This document shows positions 1 to 12,722 of a stretch of 64,000 nt of DNA, one piece after another. Source of the stretch: Epiperipatus broadwayi (taxonomy: Eukaryota; Onychophora; Udeonychophora; Euonychophora; Peripatidae). Under the pieces are notes generated by a model. The model saw nothing but the letters and a program-made list of their open reading frames with translations. It made no database searches and was not told the DNA's origin. Both the position numbers and the translations under genes were made by a program. Each line of letters opens with the position of its first letter. Position 1 is the first letter of the stretch. Location of the stretch: contig JAQFVV010006336.1 of NCBI GenBank assembly GCA_028023455.1, forward strand, positions 1,568,224 through 1,632,223, in the 5' to 3' direction.

Positions 1-1057
1 CCAGTTGCCATATTTTTTTGTCAAATAAAGTATATAGCATCAATGTGGCAGAAGTGTCAAATAAGTACCCACCTGCCCACCCTTAAAATAGCTTTTGTAC
101 TTTAGATTATTTTAGTATTGCTTAAACATGAGAAATTTTGAATATAATAATGTTTTTTCAAAATATAGTGCATATTCGGTGTGTTAATATTTTAGTAACA
201 AAGTACAAATAGATAATAAAATGTTTTTTTTTTCTGTTTGTATAAATTTTTGTAAAGATCTAATAGATAACATTTTTTTCTGTTAATAGAAATTTTTTTC
301 GTAGATCTAAGGTTTGATAAGTTCAAATTAACATTCTATATCTTTCACACTAAATATCTCATTTAACATCATAAAATATACAAACTTCATTCTAAAATAA
401 TTTCCAAAACGACAATATTAAAGAAACAATAAAGATCTAAATTCATTTCAAGATTTTTTTTAAAAATTTCAAACATAAATGATCTTGATAAAAACATACA
501 TCAGTACTATACATTTATTTCTTAATATATAATTTAGAGATCAGTATTAGATCTTTTTCTGTATTTCAACAGATAATATTCATAGAAAATAACATATCAA
601 TAATGTAACAATGTTATATAATGTATACATATTCAAGCATTCATATTAAATAAATATTTTTAACATCCTTGGATGTTTAAAGACATTCATCTGCATTCAT
701 AATTTTTTTTATAAAAATACACACAAAGATAATTCTATCAATGGTTCATTTTAATTGATTAATATTAAATTCAAGCAATATGAAATTACTAATTTAAAAT
801 TCTAATTAAGATGCATCATTTTTAAAAAACAAAATTATCAAGCAAGAAATTACCAATGATCTCAACAATTATTAAGATCATTTACAGTGATCTGCTTCAT
901 GAACTATACATTCAGAAAAAACCAATTATGATTGTAATTTATCTTATTCAGAAATATAATAACAACAAGTTAGTTTTTAAAATAAAAAAATGTAATATTC
1001 TAAATATTAATGTTAGACTTAATATAAAAAATGATAAAGTTTTAAAGTTATGAAAAG
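1..1057. other. AT-rich intergenic DNA, no gene seen
   Basis: This is low-complexity AT-rich sequence with many short homopolymers. The longest open frame (from 856, 65 codons) is rich in I, K, N and L, as expected for random translation of AT-rich DNA, so I do not call it a gene. Confidence 0.6.
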
Positions 1058-1169
1058 ATTTTTTTCTCTCCTTCTGCTTGTAAGCTGAATGCATGCCAGG
1101 AGTCTTCCACCATTTCCTAGTTATGGGTGGAAATCTTGGTGCATAATCATACTTCTCTCTCGGTGCCAT
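1058..1169 (-). other. candidate coding exon or exon relic, product unknown
   Basis: On the minus strand an ATG at 1169 opens about 35 codons of balanced composition: MAPREKYDYAPRFPPITRK, then WWKTPGMHSAYKQ. The stretch has clearly more G+C than its surroundings and is rich in P, R, W and Y, unlike the K/N/I/F frames found elsewhere by chance. Downstream the frame drifts into an A-rich lysine/phenylalanine tail. No GT splice donor sits at the point where the composition changes, and no good acceptor lies just before the ATG, although a possible one (ttttactag) lies further upstream. It could be a first coding exon of a host gene, a fragment of a processed gene copy, or part of an unrecognised repeat. 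I do not recognise the protein. Confidence 0.3.
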
Positions 1170-4100
1170 TTAAAAAAAAATGTAGAAGTAATAATATAAA
1201 ATCTAGTAAAATCCAAAAAGAACATTAACCATCCTGAAAAGTTAAAATGTTTATTTCAGTTCTTTCTGAAAATTTTATCCAGGCATGTAATATCTTCATA
1301 GAATAATAATTCAAGGATCCATTTTATGTAAAAATATTTTTTTTTAAAAAAAAAAGTACTTCCCATTAATTTTGGTCACTGTATACAGCAGATATATTGC
1401 AATAAATGTAGCACAAATACTATTTGCATCTCCATTGGTCAAAAACATTAGTAAAAATATTATATAATATAAATTATTTATTTAATACATATATCAGTAG
1501 ACATGTAGTTTATAAATTAAAAACATTTCAATGCCATTGGTTTACATGTTTGCTTATAGTAAAAATAATATCCACTCTTTAACCAAAACAAATTTATGAA
1601 AATACTTTAAATTATTTTATTGTTTGACAAAAAATATTCATCCATCCAATCTTCCAGTGATGGGTGAAAATCTACAAGAGACTACCTATAATAACATGAT
1701 TCTTTTTTAAGCATACAACATATATCTGTACTTAATATCCAAATAATTTTTTTTAAGCTTTTTAGAATAAATTATGACTACTTATAAAATATTATTACTG
1801 TATACAAAATACAATTTTATATTCCTCTACAGATATGTATGAGACTCTGATTTGGGTCTTTGATTGAGCTCAAGTTGATTTTACTATTTATAACTGAATA
1901 AATATAGTGACAATGAGAAAGTGGAAAAATTTAATATAATTTAAATGAAAATATCACCCAATCATTGATCACCATTTGTAACTGAATAAAAATATGTGTC
2001 ATATTGTATTTTTAGTCATAGTCTAAATATTAATGGTCATTTACAATAGAATAAAAAATGAATTAAGAAAGAACAATCCCAATTTAATAATGTCCTTGAA
2101 TTATAGTCTCATTTGTAACAAAAAGAAAACAATAAACAAAGGCAATTATTCTTTCATTTAGCAAGGGGTTGATCCATATAATGTTATAAGTGTACATATC
2201 CATGACGATGCAATGTAAACATTCTTTCCTTCAACAGATATTTGATTCATAAAACATTAAAAGTTAACGGACAATAGTTACATCCATGACAATGTGGTGG
2301 AAATGGGACCAATTATACTTTGTATATAAATAATTCATCGATTTCATAAAATTATATTAACATGTAAACATGATGTTTATGTATATTTTTATGTTATAAG
2401 CATTTATATAGTATCTTTAAAATTTAGGTAATATCTATTTTTAATGCAAAGAAATATTCAGATGGTTTTTTAATCATTACAAATTAATTTTTATTCTTTC
2501 AATAAATTATCACCTTCTACAAATTTCCAATAAACCTGCCCAGTTAATGGACAGATATTATTGCTTACATCCCATCTTTTTATCCATTTAATAATCATAT
2601 AATTTTAAAAACAAATAATTAGAAAATCATATGGAGGAACTTAGGTTCATTTCTATTGAAGCCAAAGTAGAAAGAGAATGAGTTTAATCAGTTTACTTCT
2701 ATTTATAAACTTTTTTAATTACCTTCAGAGACTCTATAACAATGTTCCATATTAATTCTGGTCAATTGCAGCCAATATTCCATAAAAAAAAACGTATTAC
2801 ATAAAATAATAACAAATAAAAATACATATTTCATAATTAATCACACATAACATCCAATATTTATGTTTTAAAATAAAAGTAGTATCCTTTTATTCCAACA
2901 TAAACTAAGCAACTAGAATTACATTCTTTCAGACTACAATAGAAATATACTTTTTATACATATTTTTTAATACAATATTATACAAATAAAATAACAAACA
3001 TACTTGAGACATTAAATATTTAGATGTATTATTTGCAATTTACTATTGTGAAGGCAGTAATAAAAATACATATAATAAAGAATGAGTAATAATTTCATCA
3101 ATACTATAAAGTTTATTATTTACACATTGATTTTTATCAAATGAATAAAATCAATCCACAAATGTTTTCTACTAGAATTAATAATAAATGTTTTTTCCCT
3201 CCAATATTATTGTTGTCATAGCAACATATTTCAAAGTTTCCCAGTTTAATGCATCCCCTATTAAAATCAAGCCAAAACATTTTTTTTCTTTTACAATTGA
3301 CATAGCATGACATATTGAAATTTATTTCAAAATTCATCAGGTATTATATATATACAATTTATGAATCTATTACACTTTGATAATCAGATTATTAATCTTT
3401 TTTATTTCATTTATTACGATTACAAAATGAAAACACATCTAAAAAGAATAATCAAAGGGTTCATTGCTCAGAAGTTCTTGTTAAGTTTGAGCACTGAAGG
3501 TGATAGAACTAGTTCATAATCCACACATCTTGAATAACAAAGTCTGCCACTGAACCATTGCTCTAAATTAAAATCAAGTTTAAATTTTAAATACTGCGAC
3601 TGTCTTTTGTGGTTTTTCACAAAAATCCTCACTTGCCAGCATTCTTTTAAAACATCCAAAACTTTTTTTCATAGCATTTTTATGTGGTAATAAAATTTAA
3701 GAATTCATAATAATTTTAGTAAAGTTTCATAAAGCATAATTAAATTGCAAATAAATTTAAAATATGATATTTTTTCACTAATGATTGTAGTTCATATTTT
3801 GTTTGAATGTCAAAGTTTCATCTAAATGATTATTAACAAAATCATTATAAATATGTTCAAGGTTAAATCTTGAAGTTTTGGCAGCAGAAATTTTGTTCCA
3901 CCATGTAAAAGAGCAAATTAGTTTTAAGGTAATTTTGAAATGCTGTTTTAAAAAGTCATTGACTAGTTGGTTGATGGAAAGAAACAACACACAAATTTGT
4001 GATTAGTATGAAAAAATTAAAAACTTCACTAAAAGCTGATACTGCATCATTAATGAATAAATTGAGGGAATAACTTGCAAAAATAATTGAAAGTAGATAT

Positions 4101-4300
4101 ACTTAGAACACCAACTCATATCTTTCATATTATACCATTTTCATACTCCAAACATATTTTTTCATTGTAAACATGTTTTTTTAAATATACATCTACATAC
4201 TTATGCATTAAATATTTATCCAAACAAAATTGAAATATTAATTCAAATTAATCCCAGCCTATTTATTGCTAACAGAAAATCAAAAATTTATGATCAGCCT
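1170..4300. other. AT-rich intergenic DNA
   Basis: No RNA gene, element end or convincing coding stretch was seen. Small open frames at 3137-3990 on the minus strand lack domain-like sequence. A stretch at 1640-1700 loosely resembles the exon-like island at 1058-1169 (shared pattern around CACCCAT) but is not open. Confidence 0.5.
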
Positions 4301-4332
4301 AAACTTATATATATATATATTGTGGGAAGGTT

Positions 4333-4334
<2 letters not shown>

Positions 4335-4400
<66 letters not shown>
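4335..4400. repeat. (TA)n microsatellite
   Basis: An uninterrupted TA dinucleotide run borders the minus-strand Penelope 3' end and is preceded by GGTTACAATATA, one of several TGTAAC/(TA)n junctions in the window. The 66-codon isoleucine/tyrosine frame through it is spurious. Confidence 0.95.
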
Positions 4401-4402
<2 letters not shown>

Positions 4403-4489
4403 GTAAAATGCAGAACCTGTTATAAAATATTATATATATAACAAATAAATAATTTTTAATGGTAAATACAATATTATAGTTTAAATTCT

Positions 4490-4535
4490 TTTGTAATGCT
4501 TTCAATTACATGGTAATCCTTGTCAGCTTCAACTG
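4490..4535 (-). ncRNA. eroded hammerhead-like motif at Penelope 3' end
   Basis: Reading the minus strand, the order is CTGACAA (consensus CTGATGA), an extra G, GATTAC-CAT-GTAATT as stem II, then GAAA, GCAT and TAC. Hammerhead ribozymes are an established feature of Penelope-like retroelements. Here the first core box carries two changes, so activity is doubtful. The motif is homologous to the one at 5313-5345 in the inverted partner copy. Confidence 0.4.
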
Positions 4536-4921
4536 AATTTCAAATTTTCAAACTTAATGGTACATATATTTCCATAAGCTGTGTATGGCCGTATTCGCAA
4601 CTTGCCTAATAATAACATTATTCTTATATTTATCAATTAATATTGCTTCTTTAACTTTCTACTTTTTATGATTTATTTCTTTCATTAATATTTTTATTTC
4701 ATTACTATTAAATATAAATTTATAATTACAAGTTTTTTCATGGTCAAAGAATACTGAAACTTTATTAAATTGACTATTTATGTTATTTTTAATTTGATTA
4801 TATAATAATTTATGCTCCTTCAATCTTTTTTCCACAGAACATCTCAATTCACTAATGTAAATTTTCTGACATCCACATAATATCTGATAAATTATATTAC
4901 TTCTTTGAAAATTAGAGTATA
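4536..4921 (-). pseudogene. Penelope-like element, GIY-YIG endonuclease fragment (left arm of inverted pair)
   Basis: The minus-strand frame reads IYQILCGCQKIYIS, then EKRLKEHKLLYNQ, then SVFFDHEKTCNYKF. This matches the C-terminal GIY-YIG nuclease of Penelope-like elements, which nicks DNA to prime reverse transcription. The CGC motif and the conserved arginine (KRLKEH) are present, but the second motif is YIS instead of YIG. The frame is lost after EINHKK, near 4659, before the region that aligns with the catalytic-glutamate segment (KIKEA) of the other copy. It is homologous to the plus-strand copy at 4925-5312, so the two form a head-to-head palindrome. Only the 3' part of the element is present; no RT lies nearby. 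It is not functional. Confidence 0.75.
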
Positions 4922-4924
4922 ATT

Positions 4925-5312
4925 CCTAAATTGCAAAGAAGTAATATAATTTATCAGATTTTATGTGGATGTCAGAAATTTTACATTGGCAAATCGAAAT
5001 GTTCTGTGAAAAAAGATTGAAGGAGCATCAATTATTATATAATCAAATAAAAAATAATATAAATAGTCAATTTAATACAGCTTCAGTATTCTTTGACCAT
5101 GAAAAACCTTGTAATTATAAATTTACATTTAATAGTAATGAAATAAAAATATTAATGGAAGAAAGAAATCATAAAAAGAGGAAAATTAAAGAGGCAATAT
5201 TAATTGATAAATATAAGAATGATGTTATTAATAGGCAAGTTGTGAATATGCCATACACAGCTTATGGAAATATATGTAACATTAAGTTTGAAAATTTGAA
5301 ATTTAGTTAAAG
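4925..5312 (+). pseudogene. Penelope-like element, GIY-YIG endonuclease fragment (right arm of inverted pair)
   Basis: The plus strand encodes IYQILCGCQKFYIGKSKCSV in one frame, then shifts frame near 5010 into CEKRLKEHQLLYNQI, ending with KRKIKEAILI and a stop near 5310. GCQKFYIG holds the YIG motif, KRLKEH the conserved arginine and IKEA the catalytic glutamate expected for a GIY-YIG nuclease. The frameshift between YIG and the arginine breaks the domain. A hammerhead-like core follows immediately after the stop, as expected for the 3' end of a Penelope-like element. The inverted partner lies at 4536-4921, and the symmetry extends outward through the 3' tails to the TA tracts on both sides. 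Confidence 0.75.
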
Positions 5313-5350
5313 CTGATGAAGATTAGTGCATAATCGAAACCGCTACAAAA
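5305..5350 (+). ncRNA. hammerhead ribozyme-like core of Penelope element
   Basis: CTGATGA lies at 5313-5319 and is followed by one unpaired A, then stem II GATTA (5321-5325) pairing with TAATC (5331-5335) across a 5-nt loop. GAAA follows at 5336-5339, then CCGCTAC. The two invariant hammerhead boxes are intact. Stem III is minimal or absent, and stem I can be only roughly formed (AGTTAAA upstream with TTTAAACT downstream). The extra A before stem II departs from the canonical consensus, so whether it cleaves is uncertain. The position, directly after the GIY-YIG coding end, fits what is known of Penelope-like elements. Confidence 0.5.
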
Positions 5351-5404
5351 AAATTTAAACTATAATATTATATTTACCATTAAAATTTATTTATTTATTT
5401 GTTA

Positions 5405-5421
5405 TATATATATATATATAT
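5405..5421. repeat. (TA)n microsatellite at Penelope 3' end
   Basis: A short TA run follows the plus-strand Penelope tail and mirrors the longer TA tract on the far side of the inverted partner. Confidence 0.9.
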
Positions 5422-5429
5422 GAGGAATT

Positions 5430-5930
5430 TTTTACACAGCAACAGTTATTGCTTAACAAACATAAAGAACGCATAAAGACAAACTTGTAAAAGCAATATC
5501 AACATTATATATTATTATGATAAATTAAATGAATAATTTGAATATATTTATAAATCAATGCATTTTTAATTTTTTTTATATTCACGTAAGTAGAACAAAA
5601 AAAATGTAAAATGATCACCTATTGCACTAATCCCAGCATTTGGAATTATGAGTAGCTAGATAGTAGCAGGTTAGAGAAATAGAAAAAATATGTTTTATAT
5701 AAAGTAACAACAAATATTTTTTTTATGAATGAGTTAGAGTATACTTATATAACAATTGCCTTTTTAAAAAAAAAAAAAAAAAACGTAATATAGATGATAT
5801 ATACAATTAAAACTGTCATATATTTTAAATTGCCTTTAGCGAGTAAAAAAAGGAAAAAATAAAAACATCTAGGAATGTCTTTAGTAAAGTAAATCATACA
5901 AAAGTGATATATATATATATATATATATAT

Positions 5931-5968
<38 letters not shown>

Positions 5969-7888
5969 AGATAAAAAATGTTGAGAATATTTAAGTAATA
6001 TACAAAATAAAAAATAAATGAAGGAATGTAAAACTTACTATCAGTGATATTTTTTAAATTTAGTGTTGATAAAGTGATAGAAATTTTATGTTCAACATGT
6101 TATTTGTGACTTGAATATCATTGAATTCTCAAATAAATGGGTATTTGACTATATAAAAAATTGAGCCCATGAAAAACTATATAAATTGCATTAAAAATTT
6201 AACTTAAAAAATCTTGATTTGGCACCCCAAAAAAAAAAGTGGGCGTAAATTCTAAAATAAAAATTGGTAAAGTGTTTAAAATATTTTAAAAGCTTTTTTT
6301 CTGTAGTGGATTAATCAGTTATTAATGAGATCAGTTTAAATATGATGTGAACATTTTCATCTTTGTACATTTTTAATCTGTTTTGAAAAACTTTAATAAA
6401 ATAAATACCTATGTATAAAATATTTTTATTAAATATAATTCATATGCTTTTTAAAACCATGAACCCTTTTTAACAATATAATATTTGTTATAATAAAGAA
6501 AAAACTATATTCTAAGTAAGGAATATAAAATTATTTTTTAAATAGTTAATTTTCAACGTTTATGGGCATAACTTTTTGTGTAAACAAATAAATATTAGAA
6601 ATTGCTTCTCGATCTAATGCATGGATTCTGATGGCCAAATTTTGCGATGCTATAATTCAATATTTTACACACTTCATCAATGAAAGCATATTGTAAGGCT
6701 CCATCAAAATCTATATTTAAACCTTATTAATCAATATTTATAACTTCACAATCGTTTTAAATTCTTATTCTTTATAGAATTCTTGATTCACTATTATTTT
6801 GTTATATTACGTATGGAAAATAAAGTGTTAAAGAGTTGGAATGTGATTAAACGAATAACAGTAAGCATTGCTTCAATTTTTATATTTCTGAATCATTTAT
6901 GTTATTGCTGTCCCTATAGAAATAAATGTATTGGTGATAGATCACTACAAATGGCCTTTAAATAAATATATTTTGTTTTTATCAGATATAAAAAAAAAAC
7001 ATTTCAAACCTAATATTTTTTACTTCAAAAATTACTCATGTGTAGATGGATTATTTTTAGTTAAAAAAAGATCTATTATTTTTTTTTTTTGTTAAACAAA
7101 TAATTATTGTTTTATAAAATGACTATTAATTAAAAATATTTTTTGTACTAATGAAAGGTAAAAACCATACACATAATATAGATATTTGATGTGCTCATAT
7201 TGATGTTTTTCAGTTACATAAGATATAACCAAGATTTCTTAGAAAAAAGCATATTAATCAAAAAATAAAGTAGCATTAAATTGTTGTCTTTATAGTTTAC
7301 CATTACTAGTCACAATCTTGTAATCCCTACACAGTTTGAAAAAATGGCCAACTCTTTTACTTCATCATTCAAATATTACTACTGTTCAGCTTTATCATTC
7401 CCAGTATTCAAACTTATTATGAAATTGGAGCAATAAACCTTTCAATTATTTTTTGCAAAATTATTATGATATTATCTTTTTTAATAAAACAATGATTCCA
7501 GTATGTATACATATATTACTGCCAAATGCTAAATTAAAAATGAGTGAAATGATATATATATATAATGGTATTTACAGTTAAATTCTTTTTTATACATAAT
7601 ATTTTATAACGGGTATTGTATTTTATACATACATTCCCATTCTGTTTAAAGAATTACTCTTTAACTAAATATAGAACTTGCTTTTTGATAGACTTTGTGA
7701 TGTTATTTTGTAATAATATAATAAAAACATTGTAGAATTAATGATGTGCAATTTTTACTATCATTATTACTTTTTCAAATTTATAAAAAAAAAATTTGAA
7801 ATTCATAGCTGTTAACCTAACTAATGGTGATGGTAGACTGTTGTATCTTTCAATTTTAATATATATATATATATATATATATTAAAAT

Positions 7889-7931
<43 letters not shown>

Positions 7932-8742
7932 CTGATGCTATAATAAAAATATAAGTAAATTCAGTTCAGGTGAAATTAATTAATTTATACAATAACTTTG
8001 TTTTAAAAAATAAGTGTTGTTCTTATGAAAACATGAAAACATTAACAAAAATATCAATAAATATTATAAGCAAGAGTTGAATAAACAAAAAACTTGTCCC
8101 ACAAAGTTCTCATTATGAGTTAAGTTGTTCAGATGAAAGCTAATATTAAGTAACAGAAGAAGAAGATATCTTTGTGATAAATCTTAGTAGAAACAAAACA
8201 TTTAGAAGTTTCAGATGATTATTTAAAAATCATTAATATTGTAAAATTACAGAACTTGAAAATATTCTTAAAACTAAAAGTGAAACTGATGAGTTGATAA
8301 TAAAATTTTTAATGATAACGCATAAGATAGCAAGCTTATCGAAAACAAAATTTGAATATAAAGAAGAATGTAAAAAAGTATATATATATTTATTTTTTAT
8401 AAATTGTACAAGTTTTATAGTGTAAAATAATCAGTATTACTTAAAATTCTATTTTTATCTAAATGAAAGAAATTGTCTATTGTTAGAAAAAAAAAGAGGC
8501 AAAACTCTCCATACAGTAGTGCCTATGCAGACGTTTTAGATATTTTACTGGAATCACTTTAAATTATTGAAGCACTGTTACTATATAATATTTTTTTAGA
8601 AATAGTCTATATAATTTAGATGGCTATCAGCCATCTATTTTTATTATATATGAACCAAAACAGCTAAGAAACCATATAGCTAACAGAATATTATTGGTGT
8701 CTCGTTTTAAATAACAGTGATACATAGTAGTTTACAATTTAT
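5430..8742. other. AT-rich intergenic DNA with TA microsatellites
   Basis: No gene is supported. TA runs lie at about 5909-5961 (two runs) and 7858-7930 (two runs around TTAAAATTATAAA). Poly-A stretches occur at 5768-5782 and 6221-6240. The 60-codon open frame at 6783 has no recognisable domain. Confidence 0.55.
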
Positions 8743-9110
8743 CCTTTTTAATCATTTCTTCACAACACAGCAGGACACTTTCTTATTTCATCCATTCATC
8801 TCACATATGACCTCTTTCTTTTGCGATCCAATTTAAGATTTCAACAATTCATTATTATCATCTTTTCTAGCAATATTTTCAGCTCAGCTTCACATCAGTT
8901 TTTTAATTCTTTCAATAATATCAGTATCTCACCTGTCATTTTTAATTCTTTCTTGTTACTCCTAACATATTTTTTTTATATTTCACTGTGTTGTTAGAAA
9001 TCTCTGTATTACTCTTCTGTTAAGCATTCATGTCTCACATCCATAATAAAGAACTAGTAAAACATATTTATTAAGAAGCTTCCTTTTTTCCCATTAAGTA
9101 TTAAGTTGTT
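8743..9110 (-). pseudogene. degenerate LINE (RTE-like) C-terminal fragment
   Basis: The minus strand aligns by eye with the C-terminal half of the better copy at 51731-53122. It shares the block encoding the Leu-Thr-Tyr-Gly-type motif region (around 9040), the repeated Met-Glu-Arg region and the segment where the better copy has WAGHIARRDD. Many substitutions and small indels leave no open frame. It represents an older insertion of the same family. Neither a 5' end nor a clear (TGA)n tail could be placed. Confidence 0.6.
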
Positions 9111-10090
9111 TATAATTATATTTTAATAATACTTACATATGAATATTATATCAATACTAGTAGCCACGTATATTTAATCTTATGTACTTTTTAAATATGA
9201 TAAGCATAAACATTAAGAAGGCAATGCATATGAATATAGAAGACATCTGTCATCTTCATTATTGGTTTTCCATATAGTTCTATCTAATTTTTTAATTAAA
9301 CTGAACATGATTATAGTAATGATATTAATAATATTATTATGGCTTATAGACTTTAAAATCAAATAATGCATTAATTTAATTATATTTTTTTAAAAAAACT
9401 CTCCAATTGTAAGCCATATTAAAAATGCTTTTATTACCCAAATATCCCAGAAATGCTTCTGCATAGTCTACAAAGCAAATGACTTTTGAGAAAACCAATA
9501 AAAACAACATCACTAAAATCCAATCTGATTACATGTGTTTTCAAGCCTTTTACATTGTATATAATAAAATACTGACACTCATAAGATGCTAAGCTTTATA
9601 AGACAAAAATGACTGCTAGTTTTTCAAATTGTCATTAGTTTTAATGTTATAAAGATATATATTTTATTGAGTAAAGTGGAAATTTTAATTTTCTTTGTAA
9701 AATTTCCAGGTTATTTCAAATCACACTCATATACTCTCAAACTATTAATGATAATGTTATTACATTTATCATTCTTATTTTATTTCTATGTAGTTTCTAA
9801 AACTCAAAGATTTCCTCTGCTCTCTAACTTGTATAGTTGTGAGAATAATTTTAAAAAGTATTTCTATTTTTATAATATGTCACTGTGTTATTTTTATTAA
9901 CTGATCCACTGATTGTTTTAAACAATATTGATAACTTCTCTCTGGAGTATTTTACATCCAAAATCAGAATATTTTGTGTGAGTGAAGAACTCATCACAAA
10001 TAATCTTTCCAATATCTTCGATACTCTTTTTATTGTTTTGGCATTGTTTATATAAAATAAAATTCTATTAAATTTTAAAATATTGTGTTT
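9111..10090. other. AT-rich intergenic DNA
   Basis: Nothing definable was seen. An open frame of 77 codons at 9667 is hydrophobic (F, L, Y) by composition only. Confidence 0.55.
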
Positions 10091-10212
10091 GTAATAGTGA
10101 TATTAGTGATTAAGCCAATGCACAAGCACTTTAAAGATAAATTATAAATAAATACTCTCATTTTTCCAGACACAAGAGAATAGTTTTTTTTATAAAAGAT
10201 GGAATGAATCCA
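10091..10212 (+). repeat. direct repeat, copy 1
   Basis: This block starts GTAATAGTGATATTAGTGAT and ends near GGAATGAATCC. It recurs with a handful of differences at 10425-10540, an offset of 334 bp. It shows no coding potential. Confidence 0.85.
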
Positions 10213-10424
10213 TCCATCCTTTTGACCCAAACATTTACGTATGGGCAAATCTTAAGTGTATGAAAATGAGAGCGTGAAGATGTTAAGCAATCACTTTAAA
10301 TTACATTTATTATACTTGCACGAATGACGCTTATGAAATCTTTACAATTTAGGTTATGTCATTTTTAGTTGAAATTGAACATATATAATGAGATATTATT
10401 TTATATAGCACTATGTTTTATACT

Positions 10425-10540
10425 GTAATAGTGATATTAGTGATTAAGCCAATGCACATGCACTTAAAAGATAAATTATAAATGAATACTCTCACTTTTC
10501 CAGACACAAGACATGGTTTTTTAGAAAAAATGGAATGAAT
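10425..10540 (+). repeat. direct repeat, copy 2
   Basis: This is the second copy of the block at 10091-10212. The DNA between the two copies is not repeated, so this looks like either a local segmental duplication or two ends of an unrecognised element. Confidence 0.85.
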
Positions 10541-12700
10541 CCAATGGTAGTTTATATCTTTGAAGAAGACTAGCAGAGAGTCAAAAGTTTAAGATAATTA
10601 AACTGAATAAAACATTGTGAAGATTGCAAAGATGGAAAAACGTTGTGTAGGCATTTATTTGTAGCCTTCTTAATTCATTATCAATATCTTTTATTAATCT
10701 TATTCAGTTTAAACCAGTTGACTGATTTAATGCTTTTACAATGTTTTAATTTTTCCACTTTTAAAATTTTTTCCACTTTTAACAATGCTGTTTAAAAGAT
10801 GATTATATTAGCTATATTATTCCTTTATTTGATTATAAAATTGCAGTTTTTTAAACTGAATAGGATGTCAATTAATTAATCAGTGCCTCATAAAAGAAAC
10901 TGTTCACCATTGATTAAATATTATGCATACATTTTTTTAATTTACTGCACATTTACTTTATTAATGAATAAAATGACATTTTTATTTAAAACATTGAATA
11001 CCTATCATATTTAAGAAAAAGTATTGAAATTACAATGCTAAATAATGAGCATAATTATTTGCATCATTTGAACACATGATAGTTCATTATGATGCATAAG
11101 AAAATTGTTGAAAGATATTTACTAAGCCAGTATGATGCAAATGAATACAGACTGTATCTTATAATGAGCTTGAGGACTTTATTAGCCTTATTAAATTCCA
11201 CACATTGTTAGAGAATGCATGGTTTTGCTGTGTGATTACATTACGGTTCATAAACAATTATTTTGTATTGCAAGGTTATATTGTTGATTCATATAATTTT
11301 CTTCTGTTTTAAACTAATATTAAAAAATGCAATTTTTTTAATAAAAGAGATTAATACAATAAGATTTTTTGTATGTGTTTTGATGTATTTCTTTGAAACA
11401 AAACTATTTCTTAAATTGGTGATAAAATTTTAATTTAAGATGAAGTATTATTTCTTAATTAAAATATACTTTATAAATAAATTTTCTAAGATGTTAAATA
11501 TTTTTTTTAAATCTGTATATAAATGTTAATAGTGAATAATAATAGTGGAGATATTGGTGGTACAGCAATTAACTACTAAATTATGGTGTGTTTGACTACA
11601 GATCTCAAACTAGGTTGGTTATAGAGCTTATTAATGCATTGCCATTTGGTAGGCACTAGTTGTTCATGTTGTGAATGGAAGTTTAGTGAGAGGATGTTTC
11701 TGTTTATTGTGAAGTATGCTAAAGAATAAAATTATTTTGTATTGCTATTTGGTTTATTTAAATGGGTATTATAAATATCTTGAATATATTAGTTACATTT
11801 CTTTTATATGTTTGATAATTACATATAATAATTATATACTTATATATAGTACTTAGATTTACAGAATTTAATTCCTGGCATATTATTTATAAGCTAAAAT
11901 ATTTATAAATGCATTTTGCAAAAATTGTGAAATTTTAGCTCTTATATAAAAAAAAGTATAACTAATTTTATGGCTTATCAAATACGTAATACTATAAGTA
12001 CAAACCTAATTCATGGAACAAACAAATACATTCACATTATTAAAATAATTTACAAGTAAGATTCCCACATAACCATTTAAATAAACTTGTAAATAATGCT
12101 CACTTTTGGTACATCAGTGACAATATATTTGGTTAGATTCATCTTTTATTTGACAAATAGACTGGCTTTGATTTGACAGAAGGTTGGCATTAATTACAGG
12201 TTTATTGAAATGATTCTTTGGGAATCCTGATTAAAAAATATCTTAGTAACATATTCAGATTTATTTGTTTAGGGAAATAGTTTTAAAATCCAATGTTTAT
12301 GATTTGAGAATTATATTTCATTATGGTGATTATGAAATGTGACTTATGCACCATCTCCTGAATCATATAAATAATTTCTCGTTTGAAGTAAAATATTGTA
12401 TAATGATGAAGCAGTTGCTAGGTTCTTTGTATGCATTGATATGAATGAATAGGCATTAATACATTTATATGTTTATCAATTTGATTAACCAATTTTGTTA
12501 CATATATTTAATGGATAAGTTTGGTTTTCTTTTTGGTGTCATCTATTGTGGGCTTAAATTAATGATAATTTCTGGTTGATTGGACTCTACTTAATGATCC
12601 AAGAAAAGTTGAGAAATTAGACTGATATAATATAAAGTCATTACTGATTGATCAGGTTTGCAATGAGTGACAATGATGTGGAAGACCATTTGCATTTACT
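10541..12700. other. AT-rich intergenic DNA
   Basis: No gene or element end is supported. A slightly GC-richer patch at 11540-11700 has no open frame and no convincing RNA fold. Confidence 0.55.
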
Positions 12701-12722
12701 GCATATATATATATATATATAT

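Noticed and set aside
4305-4505. Ile/Tyr-rich open frames over TA tracts (also at 18185, 22531 and 30708)
   Set aside because: TA dinucleotide repeats have no stop in the ATA-TAT frame, so these frames are artefacts.
8287-8310. CTGATGAGTTGATAA as a hammerhead core
   Set aside because: No GAAA or stem II follows.
11540-11700. Possible tRNA-like sequence in a GC-richer patch
   Set aside because: A/B-box spacing and arm pairing could not be made to fit.
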